DNA from: Nocardiopsis gilva YIM 90087
GTDB lineage: Bacteria > Actinomycetota > Actinomycetes > Streptosporangiales > Streptosporangiaceae
Reading direction: 5' to 3'
DNA: 64,000 nt
Assembly (NCBI RefSeq): GCF_002263495.1
Contig: NZ_CP022753.1
Span: 4,588,001-4,652,000 of the forward strand
Shown: positions 45,437 to 55,288 of the stretch, piece after piece
Numbering within the stretch: the stretch's first letter is position 1
How the letters are laid out: every line of letters starts with the position of its first letter
The notes under the pieces: model-generated
The model's database searches: none
What the model was told of the DNA's origin: nothing
What the model saw: the letters and a program-made list of their open reading frames with translations, nothing else
Translations under genes and position numbers: made by a program

Positions 45437-46204
45437 ATGGCTGGCAGGATCCAATCGATCGAGCGCGCCGCCGCCATCCTCCGGTTGCTGGCCGGCGGTG
45501 CCCGTGGGCTGAGCCTCGCGGAGATCTCCCGAACCCTGGAGCTGCCCAAGGGCACCGTCCTGGGTCTGCTGCGCACCCTGCAGCACGTGGGGTTCGTGGA
45601 ACAGGACAGCGAGACCGGCCACTACCAGCTGGGTGGAGGGGTGCTCCGGCTAGGCACCCGTTATCTCGACGGCAATGAGCTGCGCACCCGCGCCCTGAAC
45701 TGGGCGGACTCCCTCGCCGCGCGCAGCGGTGAAAGCGTGCGCATCGGGACGCTGCACGAGGCGCAGGTCCTGGTGGTGCACCACGTGTTCCGCCCGGATG
45801 ACACGCGTCAGACGCTGGATGTCGGCTCCCTCCTCCCTCTGCACGCCACGGCGCTGGGCAAGACGCTGATGGCCTTCGACCCCCTCGCAGCCCCCGTAGA
45901 CCTCGCCGAGGAGGAGCTCAAGAGCTTCACAAACCACACCATCACCGAGGTCAGCACGCTTCTTGACGAGCTGGACGAGATCCGGCACCAGGGGTGGGCC
46001 GCGGAGATGGAGGAACTGGTAGAGGGCGAGGTCGCGATCGCCGCACCCATCCGTGACCGGCGGGGAATGACCGTGGGCGCGATCGGGCTGTCGGGGGCGG
46101 TGGAGCGACTGTGCAACGGACACGGATTGCTCATGGAGCAGGTCTCCTACGTCCGCGACGCAGCCCGGTCAATATCGCGTGACCTGGGAGCTCATCCCTG
46201 GTAG
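45437..46204 (+). CDS. IclR-family regulator of glycerol catabolism (GylR-like)
   Basis: A 255-residue IclR protein: N-terminal winged helix MAGRIQSIERAAAILRLLAG with SLAEISRTLELPKGTVLGLL, and a C-terminal effector domain with LLPLHATALGKTLMAF and EGEVAIAAPIRDRRGMTVGA followed by IGLSGAV. Position directly upstream of glpK-glpF, as for gylR in streptomycetes, predicts glycerol(-3-phosphate) induction. ATG 45437 gives the family start; GTG 45422 overlaps its own GGGAG and is less likely. Likely represses itself and glpK through the shared 12-mer. Confidence 0.88.
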   Translation: MAGRIQSIERAAAILRLLAGGARGLSLAEISRTLELPKGTVLGLLRTLQHVGFVEQDSETGHYQLGGGVLRLGTRYLDGNELRTRALNWADSLAARSGESVRIGTLHEAQVLVVHHVFRPDDTRQTLDVGSLLPLHATALGKTLMAFDPLAAPVDLAEEELKSFTNHTITEVSTLLDELDEIRHQGWAAEMEELVEGEVAIAAPIRDRRGMTVGAIGLSGAVERLCNGHGLLMEQVSYVRDAARSISRDLGAHPW

Positions 46205-46266
46205 GCGCAAAGGTGTGATGATAGGCGGATATCGTCATGAAACAGTCACGGATTCACATTCTTGGC

Positions 46267-46323
46267 TTGACACGCCCTAGAGACCTGACTCACACTCGTA
46301 CCACGCGTTCTACATTGTCGTAC
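46267..46323 (+). promoter_or_regulatory. glpK promoter with downstream GylR-type operator
   Basis: A perfect -35 TTGACA (46267-46272) and a weak -10 around 46291-46296 (CACACT, 18-base spacer) are followed by ACATTGTCGTAC (46312-46323), the same 12-mer as at 45404. An operator just after the start site fits repression by road-block. Confidence 0.5.
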
Positions 46324-46411
46324 GCCATGCGTAATCCCCTGAAGCGACTACCTACCGGTCGCACGGGGGACCCCGCCGCCCCAATCCCTTTCGCCGGAGG
46401 CGAGTAATCGG

Positions 46412-47908
<1,497 letters not shown>

Positions 47909-47924
47909 GGGGCCACGCCCTTGT

Positions 47925-47956
47925 GCGCGGGCCGTCATCGCACAGGCGGCCCGCGC
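47925..47956 (+). terminator. Stem-loop between glpK and glpF
   Basis: GCGCGGGCCG (47925-47934) pairs with 47947-47956 around 12 bases, 17 bases after the glpK stop. It may separate or attenuate glpF expression; a further short hairpin (48083-48098) lies before glpF. Confidence 0.5.
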
Positions 47957-48128
47957 CCCATAGCGACGGGGGAAGCCCCGCACCTGATGCCGAACGATCG
48001 GCACGTTTCACCGGCCGCAGCAGGCAGAGCAGCCTCCGGCCACCCCACCCGGCGCCCCGCATGCGCCGCTCCACCATCCCCTGGGACAGCCCTGTCCCGG
48101 ACGGTTCACTCCGTACAGGAGGTCCTTC

Positions 48129-48875
48129 ATGGTTTACATCGCTGAATTCGTCGGAACAGCAATCCTCACCCTGCTGGGTTGTGGTGTTGTCGCCGGTGTC
48201 GTCCTCGCCAAGACGAAGGCGCACGCTGGCGGCTGGATCGTCATCACGTTCGGCTGGGGTATGGGCGTGGCGATGGCCGTCTACACCGTTGGGCAGTACA
48301 GCGGCGCACACATCAATCCGGCCGTGACCATCGGACTTGCATCGATCGGTGATCTCGACTTGAAGCTGGTGCCGGGCTACATCGCGGCTCAGCTCGCGGG
48401 CGCCTTCTTCGGCGCGGTGTTGGTCTACCTGGCCTACATCAACCACTGGAAGGAGACCGAGGACGCGGGCACCAAGCTCGCGGTCTTCAGCACTGCGCCG
48501 GAGGTCCGCAACATCCCGGCCAACTTCGGCACTGAGGTCATCGGCACGGCGATGCTGGTTTTCGGTGTCCTGGGCATCGGTTCCAACATCAACCCGATCG
48601 GCAAGGAGACCGACCTGGCCCTCCTGTTCGGTAGCGGTATCGCTCCCCTGCTGGTCGGTCTGCTGGTCTTCGCGATCGGCCTCTCCCTCGGCGGCCCGAC
48701 CGGCTACGCCATCAACCCGGCCCGCGACCTGGGCCCGCGCATCGCCCACGCGCTCCTGCCCATCCCGGGCAAGGGCGGCTCCGACTGGTCCTACGCCTGG
48801 GTCCCGGTCGTCGCCCCGATCGTCGGCGGTGTCGTCGGCGCCCAGGCCTTCACCCTCCTGGGCTTCGGCGGCTAG
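48129..48875 (+). CDS. glpF: GlpF, glycerol uptake facilitator (MIP family)
   Basis: Aquaglyceroporin of 248 residues with six helices and the two pore motifs GAHINPAVT and GYAINPARD; Asp after NPAR is the glycerol-channel form. Its ribosome binding site is the strongest in the window (AGGAGG at 48117-48122, six bases before ATG). The order glpK then glpF is the reverse of the usual gyl operon. A strong terminator follows. Confidence 0.95.
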   Translation: MVYIAEFVGTAILTLLGCGVVAGVVLAKTKAHAGGWIVITFGWGMGVAMAVYTVGQYSGAHINPAVTIGLASIGDLDLKLVPGYIAAQLAGAFFGAVLVYLAYINHWKETEDAGTKLAVFSTAPEVRNIPANFGTEVIGTAMLVFGVLGIGSNINPIGKETDLALLFGSGIAPLLVGLLVFAIGLSLGGPTGYAINPARDLGPRIAHALLPIPGKGGSDWSYAWVPVVAPIVGGVVGAQAFTLLGFGG

Positions 48876-48897
48876 CACCGATCTCGTCTCGACCACA

Positions 48898-48930
48898 AAG
48901 GGCGCGAACCTGAGGGGGGTTCGCGCCCTT
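48898..48930 (+). terminator. Terminator after glpF
   Basis: A 13-bp perfect stem (48898-48910 with 48918-48930) with a seven-base loop, followed by CGTGTTTTCG. Also placed to serve the convergent ATP-binding gene ending at 48984. Confidence 0.85.
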
Positions 48931-48983
48931 CGTGTTTTCGGGGATCAGGTCGCTATCGCCGCTGAGGGACAGAGCCTCGGCGA

Positions 48984-49535
48984 TCAGGCGATGCTCCACG
49001 CGCTGTCACGCAGGTCGTAGGCCAGGTAGAACCACACATGCCGGTGGCTGACCCACCCGCTATCGCCCCAATCGGTGGCGAACGCGTCGAGCAGCACCAG
49101 CCCGCGCCCGGTCTCGGAACCGGTGTCGAACCCGGCCGGATCGATGCGCAGGTATTCACGGACACCCCGGTAGCCATCCGCCATGCCGTTGTCCCGACAG
49201 GTCAGCTTGATCCCGTCCAGGGAGCGTTCGGCCACCAGGGTGTAGGTGTCCTCGCTGGTCCCGGAGTCGGAATGCTGGAGGGCGTTGTTGGCCAGCTCGC
49301 TACCCAAAAGCGTGAACAGGTAGCGGTACTCGGGGTCGCGCGAGGCCGCGCAGGTGTCGAGAAAGGCCCGGACCAGGGGCATGAGCTCAGGCATCCCCCA
49401 AAAGTCGAACCGGCGCCGGTTGTAGGGGGTGTCCCAGGTCCCATTGAAGTAGTGCCGATGGCCGGTCGGGATGAACCGGTTCAGCGGAACGGTCACCTCG
49501 GGCAGCGGAGCCACGGGCGTAAGCGAAGACGGCAT
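48984..49535 (-). CDS. ATP-binding (HATPase, anti-sigma-like) regulatory protein
   Basis: A 183-residue single-domain GHKL ATPase. The N-box is LGSELANNALQHSDSGTSED, the G1 box LTCRDNGMADGYRG and the G2-like segment TGSETGRGLVLLDAFATDWG. It has no receiver or sensor domain, so it resembles RsbW-type proteins. ATG 49535 is preceded by GAGGAG; in-frame extensions upstream enter the operator region. Divergent from the XRE-DUF397 pair; this trio is a common actinobacterial set linked to development and antibiotic control (WhiJ-like), and each genome has many. Confidence 0.82.
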   Translation of the reverse strand: MPSSLTPVAPLPEVTVPLNRFIPTGHRHYFNGTWDTPYNRRRFDFWGMPELMPLVRAFLDTCAASRDPEYRYLFTLLGSELANNALQHSDSGTSEDTYTLVAERSLDGIKLTCRDNGMADGYRGVREYLRIDPAGFDTGSETGRGLVLLDAFATDWGDSGWVSHRHVWFYLAYDLRDSAWSIA

Positions 49536-49692
49536 GAGGGCACTCCTCACATGCAGGTTGGAGGGGGTGGAGGACCAACCAGGTGCCCGCAGGTTCTTCG
49601 CGATTCCTGAGATTCTGAAAGCGGACACCCCGTAGCGTGACCGATATAGACCCTGGGTTATGCGCTGGTCACTGGCTACACACTCAATAGTG

Positions 49693-49737
49693 ATAGTGGA
49701 TTCCACTATGGTCAAGCAGATTCAAGTGGAATCCACT
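49693..49737. promoter_or_regulatory. Twin palindromic operators of the XRE regulator
   Basis: ATAGTGGA-T-TCCACTAT (49693-49709) is a perfect 17-base palindrome; AGTGGA-A-TCCACT (49725-49737) is a second, with centres 30 bp apart, in the 237-bp gap between divergent genes. TAGACT (49761-49766) then lies six bases before the XRE ATG and suits a leaderless promoter. Autoregulation by the adjacent XRE protein is the simplest reading. Confidence 0.7.
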
Positions 49738-49772
49738 ATTAGTTTTGGTGATCACTCCCCTAGACTCCCCAC

Positions 49773-50636
49773 ATGCCTGCTCCCTACAGCCCCAGCGTCC
49801 GCCGACGCCGCCTCTCAGCTGAGCTCAAGCGCCTACGCAAAGAAGCCGGGTTGACCCTTCTCGATGCCGCGAAAGGGGCAGGGATGGGCAAATCGAACCT
49901 AAGCAAGATCGAGCAGGCCGAGTCGAAGACAGTCCCCGCTAAGACACTGGACAGGCTTCTCGACCTCTACAAGGTGACCAGCCCGCAGACCCGCGAAGCC
50001 CTGCACGCGCTTGCTCGCGACGCCCAGCAACGAGGCTGGTGGTCCAAGTACAAGGAGATCTTCAAAGAACAGGCCCTCCCCGACTTTGAAGCAGAGGCTT
50101 CGCTGATCAGAACCTTCGAAGCACAAATGATCCCGGGACTGCTCCAGACTCCCGAGTACACGGAGGCGCTTCTGATGGGGCGCCGCTACACAGCCCCTGA
50201 CACCATCAAACGCAAGGTCGAGGCGCGGATGGCGAGGCGGGAGATCCTACACACATTCAACCCCGCCAAACTCCGCGCCGTGATCGACGAGGCCGCACTT
50301 CGCCGAGTCATCGGAGATCCATCCACCCACCTGGAACAACTGAAACACCTTCTCCACATGGCCCAGCTACCCAACGTGGACGTGCAGATCCTGCCGTTCA
50401 GCGCCGGTTCCCATGCTGCGCTCGGCGCACCGTTCACCATCCTCGACTTCCCCGACCCTCTCGACCTCCCCATCGTTTACGTCGAAACCGCGTCAGACGG
50501 TCTATTTCTGGAAGATCCGGACGAAGTCGAACAGCACAGTGCTACCTTCGGCGATGCCCAGGGCTCGGCCATGAGCACCGCGCATTCTGCCCGGTTCATT
50601 ACCGAGGTACTGAACTCTCTAGAGAGCTATGCATGA
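49773..50636 (+). CDS. XRE-family regulator with DUF5753 domain
   Basis: A 287-residue protein with an N-terminal helix-turn-helix (RRLSAELKRLRKEAGLTLLD, then AAKGAGMGKSNLSKIEQAES) and a C-terminal DUF5753 sensing domain (IRTFEAQMIPGLLQTPEYTE, MARREILHTFNPAKLRAVID, VDVQILPFSAGSHAALGAPF, LPIVYVETASDGLFLED). No ribosome binding site; probably leaderless. GC content is lower than in the chromosomal backbone. The stop overlaps the DUF397 gene by four bases. Part of a triad with the divergent ATP-binding gene. Confidence 0.9.
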   Translation: MPAPYSPSVRRRRLSAELKRLRKEAGLTLLDAAKGAGMGKSNLSKIEQAESKTVPAKTLDRLLDLYKVTSPQTREALHALARDAQQRGWWSKYKEIFKEQALPDFEAEASLIRTFEAQMIPGLLQTPEYTEALLMGRRYTAPDTIKRKVEARMARREILHTFNPAKLRAVIDEAALRRVIGDPSTHLEQLKHLLHMAQLPNVDVQILPFSAGSHAALGAPFTILDFPDPLDLPIVYVETASDGLFLEDPDEVEQHSATFGDAQGSAMSTAHSARFITEVLNSLESYA

Positions 50637-50872
50637 GCACTGACCTTGACTTCCGCAAGAGCAGCTACAGCGGGCACGGACAAAACTGCGTCGAGATCGC
50701 TCACTTCCGGAAGAGCACCCACAGCGGCCAGGGCCAGGCCTGCGTTGAGGTCGCCGATGCCCTCACCGGCGCCGCCCTCCGAGACTCCAAACACCCGCAC
50801 CACGGCCATCTCCCCTTCCCCTCCCCCGAATGGGCCGCCTTCCTCACCGCCGCCCGGACCCGAAGACTCTGA
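50633..50872 (+). CDS. DUF397 protein with a duplicated core motif
   Basis: A 79-residue small protein. The DUF397 motif occurs twice in tandem: FRKSSYSGHGQNCVEIAH and FRKSTHSGQGQACVEVAD; usual members have one. The rest (LRDSKHPHHGHLPFPSPEWA) is the standard ending. DUF397 proteins are partners of the XRE-DUF5753 regulator encoded just upstream, possibly modulating it. ATGA overlap with that gene. Confidence 0.88.
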   Translation: MSTDLDFRKSSYSGHGQNCVEIAHFRKSTHSGQGQACVEVADALTGAALRDSKHPHHGHLPFPSPEWAAFLTAARTRRL

Positions 50873-51047
50873 CCGCCAACCCCCAGGTGGCCATCGACCA
50901 TCGATGGCCACCACCTCACCCCTCTCAATAAGGGTGGCCGCTTCCGGCTGGGTTAGCTGAGACTGCGGGGCCATGGGCCCCTGTTCGGACATCGGGACAC
51001 CGTCTGCTTCTCACGGTCGCCGCCGCACGCGCGGTTGGAAATGGGCG

Positions 51048-51743
51048 TTAGCCGAGTTCCCCCCGAGCTTCAAGAAACCATGATGCGAAGTCGGGCGAAC
51101 GGAGAAAGTCCGAGTGGCCGCCGGAGAAGACATGCTGTGAACATGCCCCGTGGGTAGCGTGCTCCCACTCACCGATCCCGGCATCCGACGTCAGTGGATC
51201 CGAGTCTCCACGGACCGCCAGTACGGGGCAGCGGACCGGCTTGCACTGCAACGCGGGGAACTGTCCCAGCAGGCGAAGATCATGCATCGCGGTCTCGGCA
51301 ACGACCTCTCGCCATTCCTCTGATGGCAGGTCGGTCAGCGCAGTGGGATCAACATTATCGAGGTACGCGGCCGTGCCCGACGGTGTGCTTGTGGCCGATG
51401 CCGGCACCGCGATCCGTGTGGGCGCGGTGGCGCCGACCACCACTAACGCGGAGATCGCCCTGCCGGCTTCCTCCAGCATCGCCGCAGTCGCGTACGCGAC
51501 ACAAGCACCGAAACTGTGCCCAAGCAGCACCGGGCACTCCAGTTGCCGAGTGCTCACCTGCTCGGTGCACAACCGCACGACCTGATCGAAAGACTCGGCG
51601 GGAGTACCGAAGTCTCTGCCGAACCGTCCGGGATACTTGGCAAGCCATGCCAATGGTTCGAGCTCTCGAATCAGTGGCCGGAACTCACCGCCGAACGAAC
51701 CGGCACCGGGAAAGAGCACTGTGCCGCGGGGTGTCTCGCTCAC
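51048..51743 (-). CDS. Type II thioesterase (alpha/beta hydrolase)
   Basis: A 231-residue editing thioesterase that usually clears stalled acyl groups from polyketide or peptide synthases. It begins with the family-typical VLFPGAGSFGGEFRPLIREL; the nucleophile elbow is LLGHSFGACVAY, Asp lies in VRGDSDPLTS and His in FSGGHSDFLRS. GTG 51743 has GGGAGG five bases upstream. It follows the permease gene by 24 bases on the same strand and lies beside polyketide synthase remnants, which it may once have served. Confidence 0.87.
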   Translation of the reverse strand: MSETPRGTVLFPGAGSFGGEFRPLIRELEPLAWLAKYPGRFGRDFGTPAESFDQVVRLCTEQVSTRQLECPVLLGHSFGACVAYATAAMLEEAGRAISALVVVGATAPTRIAVPASATSTPSGTAAYLDNVDPTALTDLPSEEWREVVAETAMHDLRLLGQFPALQCKPVRCPVLAVRGDSDPLTSDAGIGEWEHATHGACSQHVFSGGHSDFLRSPDFASWFLEARGELG

Positions 51744-51767
51744 TGTCACCTCCCAAGAAAACCGGGG

Positions 51768-53039
51768 TCATACATACACGCGTGTGTCGTCGGTCTTCGA
51801 GGTTCGGCGACCAAGAGCAGCGACCCCCAGCCAGACCACGGCAAACAAGACCCAGGACAGCCACAGAGACGGTCCGGCCAGCATCGTCACCAGCAGAACC
51901 GTCACGACACACATCAATGTGACAAGGCGTGCGATGTTCCCGCGGGCGAGCCTGGCGAATGCCGCTGCGCCGACTCCGTACAGCACGAAGTAGATTCCGC
52001 CGGACAAAACGAAGAGCCACTCGAATCGGAAGAGACCGCTGGATGCGAGGACCACGATCACCGCCAGCGTCGAGCCGACCACGATCACCGACGTCACTGG
52101 GTTAAGGTCCCGCTCACGTACCTTGCTCAGCGGAGCGGGCAGGTAGCCGCTCCGCGAAAGCCCGAACACCAACCGGGACAACGCCAGCACCGAGGCGAAT
52201 ACGTTCGCCGTAATCGAGGCGATCACCAGCAACAGGGTTGCCGGGCGGGCCAACTCACCGAGAGAGCGCTCCGCGAGGATCAACAGAGGCGCCGAATTCA
52301 GCCCGGCGTCATTGGAGTCGACGGCGGCGAACAGACCAAGTAGCAGGAGGGCGTAGAGCACCACCACGATCACATAGGAAGCCGCAAAAATACGTGGGAT
52401 CAGATCAGAACGCTTGTGCTCCTCGAATGTGAAGGCCACCGTCTCCCAGCCGGTGAACGCCACGAAGACGGCGGTGAGCACAGCACCGACGCTGCCCACC
52501 GAGGGAAGGTCCGTGCTCGGCGGCTCAATCCCATGGACCTTCAGTGCGATCACCGCAGTACACGCGACCATCGCGAACAAACCGAGAATCAGTCCGACCT
52601 GCAACGTTCCCGACACGTTCGCACCGGCCAACGCGATCCCGGTGGCACCGGCGAGCACCACGACCGGAAACACCCACTCCAGGGAGCCTATACCCGAGAA
52701 CTCCGCCACATAGCGTCCCCCGGTTATGGCCGTCGCCGGGATTCCGGCTGTCAGCGCGAAGGTCGCGAGCATCCCTGAGGTACGTCCCGTGATACCCCCC
52801 AGAGCCACCTCGGAGTAGTGGGCAACACCCGAAGCCGATGGATAGCGCCGACCGAGCCACGAATAGCAATAAAGCAGCGGTATGACAGAAATCGCGGCGA
52901 CGGCCCATGGTACCCACGCCGACCTATCCAGCTGGTGATAACTCATCCCGGGGAGGATCATCATCCCACTCCCCAGAATTGTAGACAACGCTACAAACGT
53001 GCCTACGGTGCCGCCCATAGACTTTTGCAGCTTAACCAA
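51768..53039 (-). CDS. APC-family amino acid permease
   Basis: About 423 residues, 12 predicted membrane helices. The APC start is clear: VGTFVALSTILGSGMMILPG in helix 1, FVAFTGWETVAFTFEEHKRS in helix 6 and VLALSRLVFGLSRSGYLPAP. TTG 53039 is chosen because GAGGAGGG lies just upstream and the family begins there; the frame is open to 53258 but the added part is not permease-like. Co-transcribed with the type II thioesterase. Substrate unknown; amino acid supply to a natural product pathway is a guess. Confidence 0.85.
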   Translation of the reverse strand: MVKLQKSMGGTVGTFVALSTILGSGMMILPGMSYHQLDRSAWVPWAVAAISVIPLLYCYSWLGRRYPSASGVAHYSEVALGGITGRTSGMLATFALTAGIPATAITGGRYVAEFSGIGSLEWVFPVVVLAGATGIALAGANVSGTLQVGLILGLFAMVACTAVIALKVHGIEPPSTDLPSVGSVGAVLTAVFVAFTGWETVAFTFEEHKRSDLIPRIFAASYVIVVVLYALLLLGLFAAVDSNDAGLNSAPLLILAERSLGELARPATLLLVIASITANVFASVLALSRLVFGLSRSGYLPAPLSKVRERDLNPVTSVIVVGSTLAVIVVLASSGLFRFEWLFVLSGGIYFVLYGVGAAAFARLARGNIARLVTLMCVVTVLLVTMLAGPSLWLSWVLFAVVWLGVAALGRRTSKTDDTRVYV

Positions 53040-53264
53040 GCTGCCCTCCTCATGTAGACGCGATGGCCGAGTCGACAGTGCGCTCGAGAGTACTAACCGG
53101 AGTCTCGCCGAGCATGTTCCCCCACGCCCCAACACCAGGTGAAACTCGCGTGAGGTGCGATCTTGCCACGCGGCGCTCTGACCCGTCCCGATGAATCTGT
53201 CACCACGTGCGGCTAAGACATGCAGAGTTCCGATACGGCTGATTGAGTTCGCAAACATAGCGCG

Positions 53265-53615
53265 TTAGTCGGCGACCATGGCGTCTGGTCGCGCGCCAGC
53301 AGCGATCTCAGACGGAATTTCTTCGTCGTTGAGCAATTCTGCTGGGAACCCGACTTCCGCGAGCATCTCTCCGATCTGGGAGTCCGCATAGGCAGACATC
53401 GTCGGTATTCGCTCTTCGGCGTCGGGACACGGTGTATTTAACAGCAACACCCCGACCGGCTTGGCAGACCTCGAAGAAAGGACTCCAGAAAGGCAGACCG
53501 CTGATAGTCCCCCCATGCTGTGCCCCACAAGGATGACATGGTCTGCCGCCGCTTCATCTACAGTCTTCTGGAGCTCGTTTAGTACCTCCTCGTGCCACTC
53601 TCCTGGCACGGTGGC
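53265..53615 (-). pseudogene. Fragment of a second thioesterase/alpha-beta hydrolase
   Basis: Reverse-strand text EWHEEVLNELQKTVDEAAAD, then HVILVGHSMGGLSAVCLSGV and VGVLLLNTPCPDAEERI, is the middle of an alpha/beta hydrolase with an intact GHSMGG elbow. The N-terminal sheet is missing: at about 53615 the DNA switches into polyketide synthase sequence on the other strand. The expected C-terminal His region is also absent. A non-functional remnant. Confidence 0.65.
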
Positions 53616-54351
53616 TCGCGGCGGAGAGAAACTGGTCCTCGACGACGTCGTGTGCCCCGCGGCCCCGGCCATCGAGGACGATGAACTCCACGAGGTCCAG
53701 GTGGTCCTTGACGCGGCCGAGCGCCCCCGGCTGCGCGTCCACAGCCGATCGTTGTCCGATGAGTCCGCCCCCGCCTGGACCACGCACTTTGAGGCCAGAC
53801 CCCTGCCCACCGAGTGGCAGGAACCGGCCGTTGCGCCGGTTGACCGGGAACGCTTCATGGCGTCGGCGCGGAAGGAGATCGGAGGCGCGGAGTTCTACTC
53901 CTACTTCCGCGAGCTGGGCTACACGCTCGGTCCCTCGTTCCGCTGGATCGACAAGATATGGCTCGACGGCGACGAGGCCCTGGTCCGATTTGCCTCTCCG
54001 ACGCCCCTGCCCGACATGGAACCGGGCTTGGAGTTCCACCCCGGACTGATCGACTCCTGTTTTCAGAGCATCGCGGGATTCATGGTCGAGGAACACGCGG
54101 TCGAGGCGCAGTAGCTGGCGATTCCGTTCTCTGTGGCGCGGCTGAGCCTCACCGGGCGGCCGCGGTTCAACGACACCGTGTACGGCCACGTCAGGGTCCG
54201 TGAGTCCAGCGGCCTCTCCCACGGCCGGCTGCGGGTTGAGTCCGCCGACCTCTGCTGGTCACCGAGGCGGGGCACGTTCTCCTGAACGCGGAGGACTTCC
54301 GGGTACGTCCCGCACCGCGTGCGGTCCTCGCGCCCTCGACCCCCGAGGGAT
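53614..54351 (+). pseudogene. Type I polyketide synthase remnant: dehydratase domain
   Basis: The forward frame carries LVLDDVVCPAAPAIEDDELH, then FYSYFRELGYTLGPSFRWID and the dehydratase aspartate motif FHPGLIDSCFQSIAGF. It is interrupted by a TAG at 54112-54114, after which the domain continues (LAIPFSVARLSLTGRPRFND, YGHVRVRESSG). It then shifts frame near 54250 (VTEAGHVLLNAEDFRVRP). The beginning of the module (KS, AT and the catalytic His of the dehydratase) is missing. It ends at the IS insertion site and reads on in frame after the element. Confidence 0.82.
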
Positions 54352-55227
54352 CTAGGCAGTGTTTTTCGAACGGGTGAGGTCGCGTAGCCAGATCCGTATC
54401 GAGGCGAGCTGGACGGTCCCGTCGTAGATCGCGGCGCGCTTGTCGTACCTGGTGGCCACGGCCCGGTTCTGCTTGAGCAGGTTGATCGCCCGTTCTACAG
54501 TGTTGCGGCCGCGGTAGGCACCCCGGTCGAAAGCCGGGGCCGACCGCCCGCCGATCCCCTGCGCCTGCGATTGGCCCGCTGGTCGGCGGGCTGGGCAATG
54601 GTCGCCTTGATACCGCGCCTGCTCAGGTGGGAGCGGATCGCCGCTGAGGAGTAGGCCTTGTCCGCGAGCAGCCGGTCGGGCCTGGTCCGGGGGCGCCCGA
54701 CCGAGCGGGGCAGGTGCAGGGCGACCATCAGCGGCTCGAACATGGGCGCGTCACCGCGCTGGCCGGGGCTGGTCGCGGTCACCAGCGGCCGCCTGCGCTG
54801 GTCGGCGATCAGGTGGATCTTGGTGGTCAGCCCGCCCGGGAACGTCCCAGTGCTTCCGAGCCGTCCGCTTCGTCCCGTACCGCTTCCCCTTTTTCGCGGC
54901 TCCGGCGGCGTGGGAGTGGGCGCGCACGCTGGTGGAGTCGATGCCGACCACCAGGTCTTCTCCGGTGGCGGCGTCGATGCGCAGCCGGTCGGCGATCCTT
55001 TGCCAGGTGCCGTCCAGGCACCAGCGGCGGTGGCGCCCGGCCGCGGTCTCCCAGGGGCCGTAGCGTTCGGGCAGGTCACGCCAGGGGATCCCGGTGCGGG
55101 TTCGGAACAGCACGGCGTTGATGACGCGGCGGTGGTCGGCCCATTGGCCGCCTTTGGGCGGGTTGTCGGGCATGAGCGGGGCGAGCAGGGCCCACTCGGC
55201 ATCGGTGAGTTCATGACGGCCGGACAC
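54352..55227 (-). CDS. IS5-family transposase, frame-broken
   Basis: DDE transposase in three frame segments. The first, from GTG 55227, has ELTDAEWALLAPLMPDNPPK, DHRRVINAVLFRTRTGIPWR and VVGIDSTSVRAHSHAAGAAK. At an A5G4 slip site (54886-54894) the frame changes, as in many two-frame IS5 elements, to GGLTTKIHLIADQRRRPLVT and LLADKAYSSAAIRSHL. At a GGGG (54536-54539) it shifts again to AFDRGAYRGRNTVERAINLL and the end RIWLRDLTRSKNTA. The first shift can be programmed; the second is probably a mutation or sequence error. The stop codon lies in the target duplication. Confidence 0.85.
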
Positions 55228-55284
55228 GCTCACCAAGATTGCCAGCGCGAGCCCCACTCCACCCGCCGATTCAAAAAACAGGCC
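54356..55284 (-). mobile_element. IS5-family insertion sequence, 929 bp, with CTAG target duplication
   Basis: Ends: GCAGTGTTTTTCGAACGG on the left, and on the complement of the right GGCCTGTTTTTTGAATCGG, imperfect terminal inverted repeats. The tetranucleotide CTAG flanks both sides (54352-54355 and 55285-55288), fitting the YTAR target of the IS5 group. Removing the element and one CTAG joins the polyketide synthase remnant in frame, which fixes the boundaries. Confidence 0.85.
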
Positions 55285-55288
55285 CTAG

